The notes below the pieces were generated by a model. The model searched no databases, had not been told where the DNA came from, and worked only from the letters and a program-made list of their open reading frames with translations. This document shows, piece by piece, positions 8,332 to 15,231 of a stretch of DNA of 50,844 nt (positions within the stretch are counted from its first letter, which is position 1; each line of letters begins with the position of its first letter). Origin of the DNA: Methylophilaceae bacterium (GTDB lineage Bacteria > Pseudomonadota > Gammaproteobacteria > Burkholderiales > Methylophilaceae); the NCBI GenBank assembly GCA_026419515.1, contig JANZZG010000009.1:1-50844 (forward strand). Direction: 5' to 3'. The position numbers were made by a program, and so were the translations under genes.

Positions 8332-9409
8332 CTTCGTCATCATTGCCGTATGCGCGCGGCCATACGTTGCTGCTGCCGTGCGGGCGGGGTTTCGGGTCGT
8401 CGCCTTCGATGCCTTTCAGGATGTAGAGACACGGCGGCTGGCCGAATACGGTGTTCGCATCCCGTATGCCGATGGAGGATTCGATGCCGGCGCGCTACTG
8501 GCGGCATTGGACACGGTGGCCCCTGCTGGGGGGTGCGTCTTGTATGGGAGCGGGTTGGAGCACAACCCGCAGTTGCTCGGGACGATCTCACGTCGTTTCC
8601 AACTGGTCGGGAATACGCCGGAGACGGTTGCCAGTGCCAAATGCCCACGACGTTTTTTTCCGCTTTTGGAGACTTTGGGCATCGCACATCCTGAAACCCG
8701 CTTTCATCCGCCAAACCAGCCTGCTGGCTGGCTGAGCAAGCGTGCCGGGGGATCTGGCGGGACTCACGTCCGGCATTGCGATGGGACCGTCGCCGATTAC
8801 TACCAGCGTGAGGTGTCCGGCAGGCCGGTTTCGGTGCTGTTCCTGGCGGATGGGGCACATGCCGTGGTTGTCGGCTTCAACGAACAGTGGCTCGCCCCAA
8901 CCCACGGCATGCCATTTCGTTATGGTGGAGCGGTGGGAAATGCGGAGCTGCCAGCCTCGGCCAAAAATACGATGGCGCAGGCGGTGGCGAGGATTACCGC
9001 GGCGATTGGCCTGCGTGGGTTGAACAGCATGGATTTCGTGCTGGATGGCGAGGTACCGTTGGCTCTGGAAGTCAACCCGCGGTTGAGCGCGAGCTTCGAT
9101 TTGTATGACATTCCAAACCTGCTGGAATGCCATCTACAGGCCTGCCGTGGGTCGATTCCAGCGCTTTCGGCCAAGACGGAGGAGGCAAGAGCACACCATG
9201 TGGTGTATGCTCCCGCCCCCTTGATCGTGGACGAGGCTTTGGACTGGCCAGCCTGGACGGTGGATATTCCTCTGCCAGGCACTCTCATTCCACCGGGGGC
9301 GCCGGTGTGTACCGTGCATGCCAGCGGGCCTTCAGCCGAGGTGGCCAAAGCCCGGGTCTTTGCCAGAGTGCGCCAACTTGAGGCACAATTACAAGAATTT
9401 TTTGCCTAG
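8321..9409 (+). CDS. ATP-grasp protein of the H4MPT cluster
   Basis: An ATP-grasp-family ligase of unknown substrate, found in methylotroph H4MPT gene clusters between mtdB and mch. The C-terminal part shows the ATP-grasp metal site [14 protein letters not shown] followed by [17 protein letters not shown] (E-x-N), and the middle [12 protein letters not shown] glycine loop. The first ATG/GTG/TTG codon is GTG at 8378, but in-frame codons upstream read [20 protein letters not shown], a normal Rossmann-like N-terminal strand and helix. The best start is therefore an ATT at 8321 overlapping the mtdB stop by 11 bases; GTG 8378 is the fallback. A role in amino acid or glutamate addition to a C1 cofactor is an inference. 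Confidence 0.8.
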   Translation: MSPDFVIIAVCARPYVAAAVRAGFRVVAFDAFQDVETRRLAEYGVRIPYADGGFDAGALLAALDTVAPAGGCVLYGSGLEHNPQLLGTISRRFQLVGNTPETVASAKCPRRFFPLLETLGIAHPETRFHPPNQPAGWLSKRAGGSGGTHVRHCDGTVADYYQREVSGRPVSVLFLADGAHAVVVGFNEQWLAPTHGMPFRYGGAVGNAELPASAKNTMAQAVARITAAIGLRGLNSMDFVLDGEVPLALEVNPRLSASFDLYDIPNLLECHLQACRGSIPALSAKTEEARAHHVVYAPAPLIVDEALDWPAWTVDIPLPGTLIPPGAPVCTVHASGPSAEVAKARVFARVRQLEAQLQEFFA

Positions 9410-9417
9410 AGAAACCG

Positions 9418-10401
9418 ATGAACCGAAATAATCTGGATACGTCCAATTGGCCGAGCGTGAATGCGCTGAGCGCGCCGTTGGTACGACACTTGATCGATCA
9501 TGCCAAGGCGCTGCGCCTGGGCGTGGAGCGGCATGAGAGTGGTGCCACCATCGTCGATGCAGGTATCGAGGCGCCGGGCGGTCTGGAGGCCGGTCGCCTG
9601 ATCGCCGAGATTTGCATGGGCGGGCTGGGACGGGTGAGCCTCACGGCCAATCCATCCTTCCCGCATTGGCCGTGGCAGATCAACGTGCATTCCAGTAATC
9701 CCGTGCTGTCCTGTCTGGGCAGCCAGTATGCCGGCTGGAGCCTGCAGCACGAGAAGTTCTTTTCGCTGGGCTCCGGCCCCGGCCGCGCCTTGGCAGGGCG
9801 CGAAGTGCTGTACCAGGAGCTGGGTTACCGGGACCGTGCCGAAAGCGCCTGTCTGGTGCTGGAAAGCGACAAGGCGCCGCCGCTCGAGGTGATCGAAAAG
9901 GTGGCGCGTGACACCGGTCTGCCGGCCGAGCGGCTGACTTTCATCCTGACGCCGACGCGCAGCCTGGCAGGCACCGTGCAGATCGTCGGACGCGTGCTGG
10001 AAGTCGCCATGCACAAGATTCACGCTCTGCATTTCCCGCTGGAGCATGTAGTGGACGGCATGGCGAGCGCACCACTGCCACCGCCCGCGCCCGATTTCCT
10101 CACCGGCATGGGGCGTACCAACGACGCCATTCTGTTCGGTGGTCATGCCCATGTGTTCGTGCTCGGTTCCGACCAGGCCGCTGCCGAGCTCGCCCAGGCG
10201 CTCCCCAGCAGCGCCTCGCGTGACTATGGCCGGCCCTTTGCGGAAATTTTCAAGGCCGTGGAGTACGATTTCTACAAGATCGACCCCATGCTGTTCAGTC
10301 CGGCCGCCGTCACCGTCACCGCGCTGGAATCCGGCAGGAGCTTCACTGCTGGTCGCTTGAACCCCGAGCTGTTGGACACATCTTTCGGTCATTCCACCTG
10401 A
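9418..10401 (+). CDS. mch: Methenyl-H4MPT cyclohydrolase
   Basis: Converts methenyl-H4MPT to 5-formyl-H4MPT, the third step of formaldehyde oxidation, feeding the Fhc complex. The 327-residue protein fits the Mch family in length and in conserved blocks: [25 protein letters not shown] near the N-terminus, [24 protein letters not shown] around residues 83-105, and the C-terminal [26 protein letters not shown] block. The ATG follows the upstream stop by 8 bases with AGAGAAA as a modest ribosome site. It sits mid-operon between two ATP-grasp genes; the next gene starts 1 base after its stop. Confidence 0.96.
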   Translation: MNRNNLDTSNWPSVNALSAPLVRHLIDHAKALRLGVERHESGATIVDAGIEAPGGLEAGRLIAEICMGGLGRVSLTANPSFPHWPWQINVHSSNPVLSCLGSQYAGWSLQHEKFFSLGSGPGRALAGREVLYQELGYRDRAESACLVLESDKAPPLEVIEKVARDTGLPAERLTFILTPTRSLAGTVQIVGRVLEVAMHKIHALHFPLEHVVDGMASAPLPPPAPDFLTGMGRTNDAILFGGHAHVFVLGSDQAAAELAQALPSSASRDYGRPFAEIFKAVEYDFYKIDPMLFSPAAVTVTALESGRSFTAGRLNPELLDTSFGHST

Positions 10402-10402
10402 C

Positions 10403-11320
10403 TTGCAGCGTATCCCGGTTTTCACCGACGATCCTGGCTGGCACGGCAAGCACCTGCAGGCGGCGTTCGCTGCCCGCGGCAGGGAAGCGGTGTTCGTCTC
10501 GCTCAAGGATTGCCAGCTCGACTTGAGCCAGACCCAACCCCGGGTCAGAATCCCGGGCTTTGAGCAGCTGCCCGCTGGGGTGTTCGTGCGTGGCGTGCCG
10601 GGTGGCACGGTGCAGCAGGTGATCCAGCGCCTCGATATCCTGCATGCGCTCAAAGCGTTGGGGTGTCGGGTCTACAACGACGGGCGCGCCATCGAGCGCA
10701 CTGTGGACAAGGCCATGACCAGCTTTTTGTTGCATCTTCATGGGGTTCCTACTCCCCCTACTTGGGTCTGTGAATCACGCGAACAGGCGCAAAGCATCAT
10801 TTTGCGCGAAACCATGACTGGCCGCAGGCTGGTGATGAAGCCCCTATTCGGCTCCCAGGGACAGGGAGTGCGCCGTTTGGAATGGGGCATGAAGGTTCCG
10901 GTGCCGATGGAACAGCACGTGGATGGGGTGTATTACCTGCAAGGCTATGTCGATAGCGGTGAAGGCGCCTGGCACGACTACCGCGTGTTCGTGATCGCCG
11001 GTCGCGTGGCCGGGGCCATGGTGCGGCGCGGTAACCACTGGATCAACAACGTCGCCCAGGGCGGGCGCTGCGAGCCGCTGGTCCCCAGTGAGGCATTGGC
11101 GGAACTGGCACTGGCGGCGGCCCGGGCGGTCGATATCGACTACTGCGGGGGGGATGTCATCTGCGACCGATTGGGTCATTTGTACGTGCTGGAAGTCAAC
11201 GGCATCCCGGCATGGAAAGGCTTGCAGGGCGTGGTCGAAGCCGATATCGCGCAAGCGCTGGTGGACGATTTTCTATCCAAGCTCGCCGCCGATGGTGGAC
11301 ACCTCCAGGCCGTTTCCTGA
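10403..11320 (+). CDS. RimK-like ATP-grasp protein
   Basis: A second ATP-grasp ligase, resembling RimK (glutamate addition) and conserved beside mch in methylotrophs. The N-terminus MQRIPVFTDDPGWHG and the ATP-grasp core RRLVMKPLFGSQGQGVR (nucleotide lysine and glycine loop, near residues 136-152) are clear, as is the metal-binding CGGDVICDRLGHLYVLEVNGIPAW near the end. At 305 residues it is close to RimK size. The start is TTG, one base after the mch stop; there is no upstream ATG or GTG in frame after that stop and no good Shine-Dalgarno, so coupled re-initiation is likely. Its last 29 bases overlap the next gene. A role in poly-gamma-glutamate addition to the furan cofactor is possible but unproven. 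Confidence 0.85.
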   Translation: MQRIPVFTDDPGWHGKHLQAAFAARGREAVFVSLKDCQLDLSQTQPRVRIPGFEQLPAGVFVRGVPGGTVQQVIQRLDILHALKALGCRVYNDGRAIERTVDKAMTSFLLHLHGVPTPPTWVCESREQAQSIILRETMTGRRLVMKPLFGSQGQGVRRLEWGMKVPVPMEQHVDGVYYLQGYVDSGEGAWHDYRVFVIAGRVAGAMVRRGNHWINNVAQGGRCEPLVPSEALAELALAAARAVDIDYCGGDVICDRLGHLYVLEVNGIPAWKGLQGVVEADIAQALVDDFLSKLAADGGHLQAVS

Positions 11321-12146
11321 AACCCCGGCTGCGACCCTTGCCGATGTCTTCGAGTCGGCTTGCCTGGCTGAGCTTCGGGCCATCAAGCCAGGCAATGTGC
11401 ATGTATTTGCCGACGGTCATGGCATGGTGGTGGATGATTTTGTCCAAAGCGCCCGCGCTGCCGCACCGGTGATCGCCCAGCCTGGCCTGAGTGTCGGCCA
11501 GCGCATCCTGTATGCCGTGGAAGCGACCTGGGAGGCGGTCGCGTGCAATACCAATTTGGGCATCGTTTTGCTCGCCGCTCCCCTGATACACGCAGCTTCT
11601 AGAGGCATTGCATTGAAGGAGGTGCTCGATGGCCTAACCAAGGCGGACGCGGCGGATGCCTATCGCGCCATCCGGCTTGCCTCGCCGGCGGGGCTTGGAA
11701 AAAGTGCGCGGCACGACGTAGGGGAAGAGCCACACGTGACCCTTTTGGAAGCCATGCGCGAAGCGGAAGAAAGGGACCGCATCGCCCGGCAGTACGCCCG
11801 GGGCTATGACGACATCATCAATTTGGGTTTGCCATTCCATCGCCAGGCGATGGCCCGCTGGGATAACGAAAGCTGGGCGACGACGGCCGTCTATCTGGGT
11901 TTTTTGGCGTGTTTTCCCGATACCCACGTGGTTCGTAAACATGGAGTGATGATTGCGGAATCCTTGCAAATCGAGGCGCGACATCACTTGGAGGCATTCC
12001 TTGCTTGCGATAACCCCAAAACCTATCTGGGGGAATTGTTGCGTTTCGATACCCACCTCAAGGCCCGGGGTCTTAATCCGGGCACGAGTGCAGATCTTAC
12101 GGTAGCCACCGAATTGGTTGTCTCGCTGGAAAAAGTTGTGCGATAA
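11292..12146 (+). CDS. CitG/MdcB-like triphosphoribosyl-dephospho-CoA synthase homologue
   Basis: A 284-residue member of the family that includes CitG and MdcB, which transfer a ribosyl group from ATP with loss of adenine to form an alpha-ribosyl linkage. Family marks are the early ELRAIKPGNVHVFADGHGM (the K-P-G-N block), the CNTNLGIVLLAAPL block around residues 77-90, and later DTHVVRKHG. No citrate or malonate decarboxylase genes are present. Instead the gene lies between mch and fae, as in other methylotrophs, so the substrate is presumably a C1 cofactor precursor (inference). The ATG lies 29 bases inside the preceding gene; a longer in-frame ORF starting 204 bases upstream is rejected because similarity begins here. 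A fae promoter overlaps its 3' end. Confidence 0.85.
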   Translation: MVDTSRPFPETPAATLADVFESACLAELRAIKPGNVHVFADGHGMVVDDFVQSARAAAPVIAQPGLSVGQRILYAVEATWEAVACNTNLGIVLLAAPLIHAASRGIALKEVLDGLTKADAADAYRAIRLASPAGLGKSARHDVGEEPHVTLLEAMREAEERDRIARQYARGYDDIINLGLPFHRQAMARWDNESWATTAVYLGFLACFPDTHVVRKHGVMIAESLQIEARHHLEAFLACDNPKTYLGELLRFDTHLKARGLNPGTSADLTVATELVVSLEKVVR

Positions 12147-12147
12147 T
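12118..12147 (+). promoter_or_regulatory. Promoter for fae
   Basis: TTGTCT, 18-base spacer, then TGC-GATAAT (extended -10 type) at the very end of the CitG-like gene. It would start a transcript about 120 bases before fae, giving the highly used formaldehyde-activating enzyme its own promoter inside the operon. The assignment rests on motif match only. Confidence 0.4.
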
Positions 12148-12273
12148 CTCCCAATGCTTTTCGGCTGAAGGGACGGCGCTGCATACAAAGCAGCTTCATG
12201 ACCGAGCCTGCGGCCGAATCGAGTGATTGGCTGGCATTTTCAGAGACCCTAACTCTCAAAAAGGATAATCGAC

Positions 12274-12813
12274 ATGGCTGTGATAGATCGTGTACTCGTC
12301 GGCGAGGCCTTGGTAATCGAGGATCGCCCGGATGTTCCCAATTGTCCCGACCTGCGTAATGTCGCACACATCGACCTCATCATGGGGCCGCGTGGGAGTG
12401 CGGCGGAAGAGGCGTTTTGTCGTACCCTGACCGACCAGAAGCAAGGGGTCAATGGTTTGTTGGCGGTGGTGGCCCCCAATCTGATGACCAAGCCTGCTAC
12501 CGTGATGTTCAACAAGGTGACCATCGAGAACGGCAAGATGGCCACCCAGATGTTCGGCCCGGCACAGCGTGGGGTGGCGATGGCGGTGATGGATTGCGTT
12601 GCCGATGGCACCATTCCGGAAGACGAAGCGGAAGACGTATTCATTTGTGTGGGGGTATTCATCAGCCACCGCGCCGATATCGACCAGCGCATCCAGGACT
12701 GGAACTACCAGGCCACCAAGCTGGCGATCAAACGTGCCGTCGCCCGCGAGCCCAAGGTTTCGGAAGTGCTGAGCAAATACAAAGAAACCATACACCCGTT
12801 CCAAGCCAAGTAG
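12274..12813 (+). CDS. fae: Formaldehyde-activating enzyme
   Basis: Condenses formaldehyde with H4MPT to methylene-H4MPT, both detoxifying formaldehyde and feeding MtdB. Conserved Fae blocks are present: [19 protein letters not shown] with the conserved His32, [28 protein letters not shown], and a C-terminal [12 protein letters not shown] and HPF. At 179 residues it is about ten residues longer than I recall for the characterised methylotroph enzyme. The extra length is a proline-rich insert, roughly residues 16-29 ([14 protein letters not shown]), just before the conserved His. The ATG has a good AAGGA Shine-Dalgarno. A paralogue follows after a hairpin. Confidence 0.95.
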   Translation: MAVIDRVLVGEALVIEDRPDVPNCPDLRNVAHIDLIMGPRGSAAEEAFCRTLTDQKQGVNGLLAVVAPNLMTKPATVMFNKVTIENGKMATQMFGPAQRGVAMAVMDCVADGTIPEDEAEDVFICVGVFISHRADIDQRIQDWNYQATKLAIKRAVAREPKVSEVLSKYKETIHPFQAK

Positions 12814-12822
12814 TTAATCCAT

Positions 12823-12852
12823 CCGCCCCGCGGCTGATGGCGGGGCGGTTTC
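12823..12852 (+). terminator. Hairpin between the two fae genes
   Basis: A perfect 9-bp GC-rich stem (CCGCCCCGC / GCGGGGCGG) with an 8-base loop followed by TTT. It begins 9 bases after the fae stop and probably terminates or attenuates most transcripts, so the second fae would be expressed at a lower level, or it protects the fae mRNA 3' end. Confidence 0.55.
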
Positions 12853-12887
12853 TGCTTGCCTGGTGAGAGCGGCCAAGGAGCAACTGC

Positions 12888-13502
12888 ATGTCCATATTCG
12901 ATAAGTTGATGGGTTTCATCGGCGTCCGGGAGGCGCCCAAGGAAATCCCCAAGCGCAATGGTCGTATCATCGACCGTGTGTTGGTGGGGGAGGCCTTGGT
13001 GATCGAGAATCATCCAGGCACGGATCGTCCCGATCTGCAGCATGTCGCTCACATCGATCTCATCATGGGACCGCGTGGCAGTGCGGCAGAGCGTGCTTTC
13101 ACACGTACCCTCACCAACCAGCGCAAGGGGGTAAATGGCTTGCTGGCAGTGGCAGCGCCCAACCTCATGACCAAACCGTCCACGGTGATGTTCAACAAGG
13201 TCACCATCCTCAATGGGAAGCAGGCGGTCATGATGTTTGGTCCGGCACAGCGCGGCGTCGCCATGGCGGTGATGGATTGTGTCAAGGAAGGGGTGATCCC
13301 GCAAGACGAAGCAGAGGATGTGTTCATCTGTGTCGGAGTGTTCATCAACCACTTCGCTACGGATGATCAGCGGGTACAGGAGTGGAATTATCAGGCCACC
13401 AAACTGGCGATTCAGCGCGCTGTTGCGCGCGAACCGAAGGTGGCTGATGTGCTTGCCAAATACAAGGATCCTACCGTCATTCACCCGTTTGCCGCCAAGT
13501 AG
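12888..13502 (+). CDS. Second formaldehyde-activating-enzyme homologue
   Basis: A tandem paralogue of the preceding Fae, very similar from residue 29 onward. It retains [19 protein letters not shown] (conserved His55), [13 protein letters not shown] and [17 protein letters not shown]. It differs by a 24-residue N-terminal extension ([20 protein letters not shown], amphipathic rather than a signal peptide) and shares the extra loop before the His, here [11 protein letters not shown]. The ATG has a strong AAGGAG Shine-Dalgarno 7 bases away. All conserved blocks seen in the first copy remain, so it may be active. It could instead be one of the Fae-like paralogues of uncertain role known in methylotrophs. 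Last gene of this plus-strand run; the next gene is convergent. Confidence 0.9.
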   Translation: MSIFDKLMGFIGVREAPKEIPKRNGRIIDRVLVGEALVIENHPGTDRPDLQHVAHIDLIMGPRGSAAERAFTRTLTNQRKGVNGLLAVAAPNLMTKPSTVMFNKVTILNGKQAVMMFGPAQRGVAMAVMDCVKEGVIPQDEAEDVFICVGVFINHFATDDQRVQEWNYQATKLAIQRAVAREPKVADVLAKYKDPTVIHPFAAK

Positions 13503-13528
13503 GCGACAACACTCTTGCAGGCGAAGCC

Positions 13529-13551
13529 AGGGCCTGATGCGGGAGGGCCCT
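13529..13551. terminator. Hairpin between convergent fae2 and HisA-like genes
   Basis: AGGGCC and GGCCCT form a 6-bp stem with an 11-base loop in the 48-base gap between convergent stops. There is no T-run on either side, so it is a weak candidate for a two-way terminator. Confidence 0.3.
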
Positions 13552-14282
13552 CATGGCGCCAATGCGTTTAGGTCGGACTGGCTGAGGGTGCCATCGTGCA
13601 AGGCACTGGCCACGAGCGCACCAGAGGCCCCCATTCTTTTCAACCGGATGAGGTCACCGACATCTCGCACGCCGCCTGCCGCATAGACCGCGCGTCCTTC
13701 CGCACACCTCAGCACTGCGTCTAACCGTTCCCAGTCTGGGCCGGCATGGCTACCGACCTGCTTTAGTGTCATCGCAATGACGCGCTGAGGCCAGTGATTA
13801 GATCGTATGAACAATTCTTCGGGCCCCATGGGGGTATTACCGGCGTAATCGAGTGAGAGTACCGCCTGATCTTGGCCTATGTGTCGAAGCAGACGGAATG
13901 CCGACGCGGCAGTACGCTGGCTCTCGCTGCCAACCACACAGGTCAAGCCCAACTCCAGCAGGGGTTGGCTGGCATCAGGGGTGGCGATACCGGCATCGAC
14001 CCACAGCTCGACATCCGGGAGCGCACGCCGCAAGGCTCGTAGGACGGGATAGTGACTGCCGCGTCCCTGGATGGCGTCGAGATCGGCTACGTAGAGGGCC
14101 GTGAATGGGTATAATCCAAACAGCGCGCAGGCCACGTCGAGCGGGTCGGCTGATGCGCACAGGGGTGTCTCGAGTGGCCGATACGCATGGCGCTCACCCT
14201 GTCGTGCTCGCACCACTTTGTTCCCCATCAGATCCACCACCGGGATGACCCAGAAACTCAAAATTTTCGTCTGCGAGTTCAT
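13551..14282 (-). CDS. HisA/HisF-related TIM-barrel protein
   Basis: A 243-residue (beta-alpha)8 barrel related to HisA, the histidine-pathway isomerase, but encoded inside the C1 cofactor cluster with no his genes nearby. The HisA-type features are kept: first catalytic Asp in VIPVVDLMGNKVVRA, second in VLSLDYAG near the middle, and two phosphate-binding turns, YAAGGVRDVGDL and GASGALVASALHDG. Similar hisA/hisF-related genes occur in methanogens and methylotrophs with no settled function. The ATG start chosen lies 6 bases from the predicted transcription start; TTG at 14261 is an alternative. Either start overlaps the beginning of the opposite-strand gene. A step in methanopterin or furan cofactor synthesis is an inference. 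Confidence 0.8.
   Translation of the reverse strand: MNSQTKILSFWVIPVVDLMGNKVVRARQGERHAYRPLETPLCASADPLDVACALFGLYPFTALYVADLDAIQGRGSHYPVLRALRRALPDVELWVDAGIATPDASQPLLELGLTCVVGSESQRTAASAFRLLRHIGQDQAVLSLDYAGNTPMGPEELFIRSNHWPQRVIAMTLKQVGSHAGPDWERLDAVLRCAEGRAVYAAGGVRDVGDLIRLKRMGASGALVASALHDGTLSQSDLNALAP
14110..14115 (+). promoter_or_regulatory. Possible promoter of the MfnD-like operon, inside the HisA-like gene
   Basis: A perfect TATAAT preceded by TGGG lies 129 bases upstream of the MfnD-like start, on the strand opposite the HisA-like coding sequence. If used, the leader would be antisense to the 5' part of the HisA-like mRNA. The -35 region (CTACGT) is poor. Confidence 0.3.
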
Positions 14283-15231
14283 TACTGGCGGCGGATTATA
14301 CAATGCGCCCCTTCCTCCCTCTTTGGTGCGTGAGGGCAACCTCATGCTACGAGCCTTGCTGACCGATCTGCTGGCATTGCCCGGCGTGGAAGTGATTACC
14401 ACACGCGATGCGCGCCTGCATCCTCTCGAATTGCCGGTGCGGGTGGTGCCCATCGAAGGTGATCCATGGGCGTGTTGGCAGCAATGCATCCAGGCTGCGG
14501 ATGCACTATGGCCCATCGCCCCGGAAAGCCGGGGTATCCTGGAGCGTTTGGCGTTGCTGGCGCAAGACAGGATATTGCTGGGCTGTGCTCCCGAAGCGAT
14601 CCGGATGACATCCAGCAAGCATGCCACGGCACGATATCTGTCGCACCATGGCATCGATGTGGTGTCGACGTTCAGGCCCGCTGAGTTTTTACCTTCCGAC
14701 GGGCCTCACGTGGCCAAGCCAGACGATGGGGTAGGCTGCGAGGACAGCATGCTGTTCGATGATGTGACGGCCATGTTGGCCTGGCTTGCCCAGGGACGTC
14801 GCCAAAGCCATGTCATCCAGCCCTGGTTACGTGGTGAGGCGGCCAGCTTGTCGATGTTGTGTCGAGACGGAGAGGCCTGGTTGTTGAGCTGCAACCGTCA
14901 GCTGATCGAGATTCGTGACGGTGCGCTCCATTATGGTGGAAGCCGCATCAATGACATGGTCGAACACTGGAGGAAAGGCGAAGAAGTTTCCCGGCGCATC
15001 GCCGCAGCACTGCCCGGTTTGCGGGGATATGTCGGGGTGGACGTCATCATCGAAGCCGGGCGGCTCACCGTGCTGGAGATCAACCCCAGATTGACCACCT
15101 CTTATGTCGGTCTGCAGCGGGCCATCGGCTACAACCCGGCTGGGCTGGTGCTGGACTTGCTCTATAATGGCCGTATGACCAAGCTGGCCAAGCTGGAACG
15201 CAATCCGGTCGAGGTAATCCTCGATGGATAG
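14245..15231 (+). CDS. MfnD-like ATP-grasp ligase
   Basis: An ATP-grasp protein resembling archaeal MfnD, the tyramine:L-glutamate ligase of methanofuran synthesis. The 328-residue protein begins TQKLKIFVCEFITGGGL, the conserved N-terminus of this group, and has SDGPHVAKPDDGVGCED as the nucleotide-binding part (around residues 150-166). The metal-binding YVGVDVIIEAG and LTVLEINPRLTTSYVG lie near the C-terminus. The Shine-Dalgarno is poor. Bacterial methylofuran has been reported to contain tyrosine rather than tyramine, so tyrosine is the more likely acceptor here (inference), which fits the absence of a decarboxylase gene. It heads an operon of five overlapping or closely spaced genes. Confidence 0.82.
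   Translation: MTQKLKIFVCEFITGGGLYNAPLPPSLVREGNLMLRALLTDLLALPGVEVITTRDARLHPLELPVRVVPIEGDPWACWQQCIQAADALWPIAPESRGILERLALLAQDRILLGCAPEAIRMTSSKHATARYLSHHGIDVVSTFRPAEFLPSDGPHVAKPDDGVGCEDSMLFDDVTAMLAWLAQGRRQSHVIQPWLRGEAASLSMLCRDGEAWLLSCNRQLIEIRDGALHYGGSRINDMVEHWRKGEEVSRRIAAALPGLRGYVGVDVIIEAGRLTVLEINPRLTTSYVGLQRAIGYNPAGLVLDLLYNGRMTKLAKLERNPVEVILDG
14295..14300 (-). promoter_or_regulatory. -10 box of the HisA-like gene
   Basis: A perfect TATAAT on the minus strand ends 12 bases before the HisA-like ATG, predicting a 6-base leader. It lies within the first codons of the opposing MfnD-like gene. No good -35 is seen. Confidence 0.4.

Noticed and set aside
11088-11291. Longer reading of the CitG-like gene inside the RimK-like gene
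   Set aside because: The first 68 codons are a shifted-frame shadow of the RimK-like C-terminus with arginine/serine-rich junk; similarity starts at the ATG at 11292.
13551-14654. A 367-residue HisA-like protein
   Set aside because: The first 124 residues are antisense to the MfnD-like gene and low in protein-like character; the HisA fold begins after 14282.
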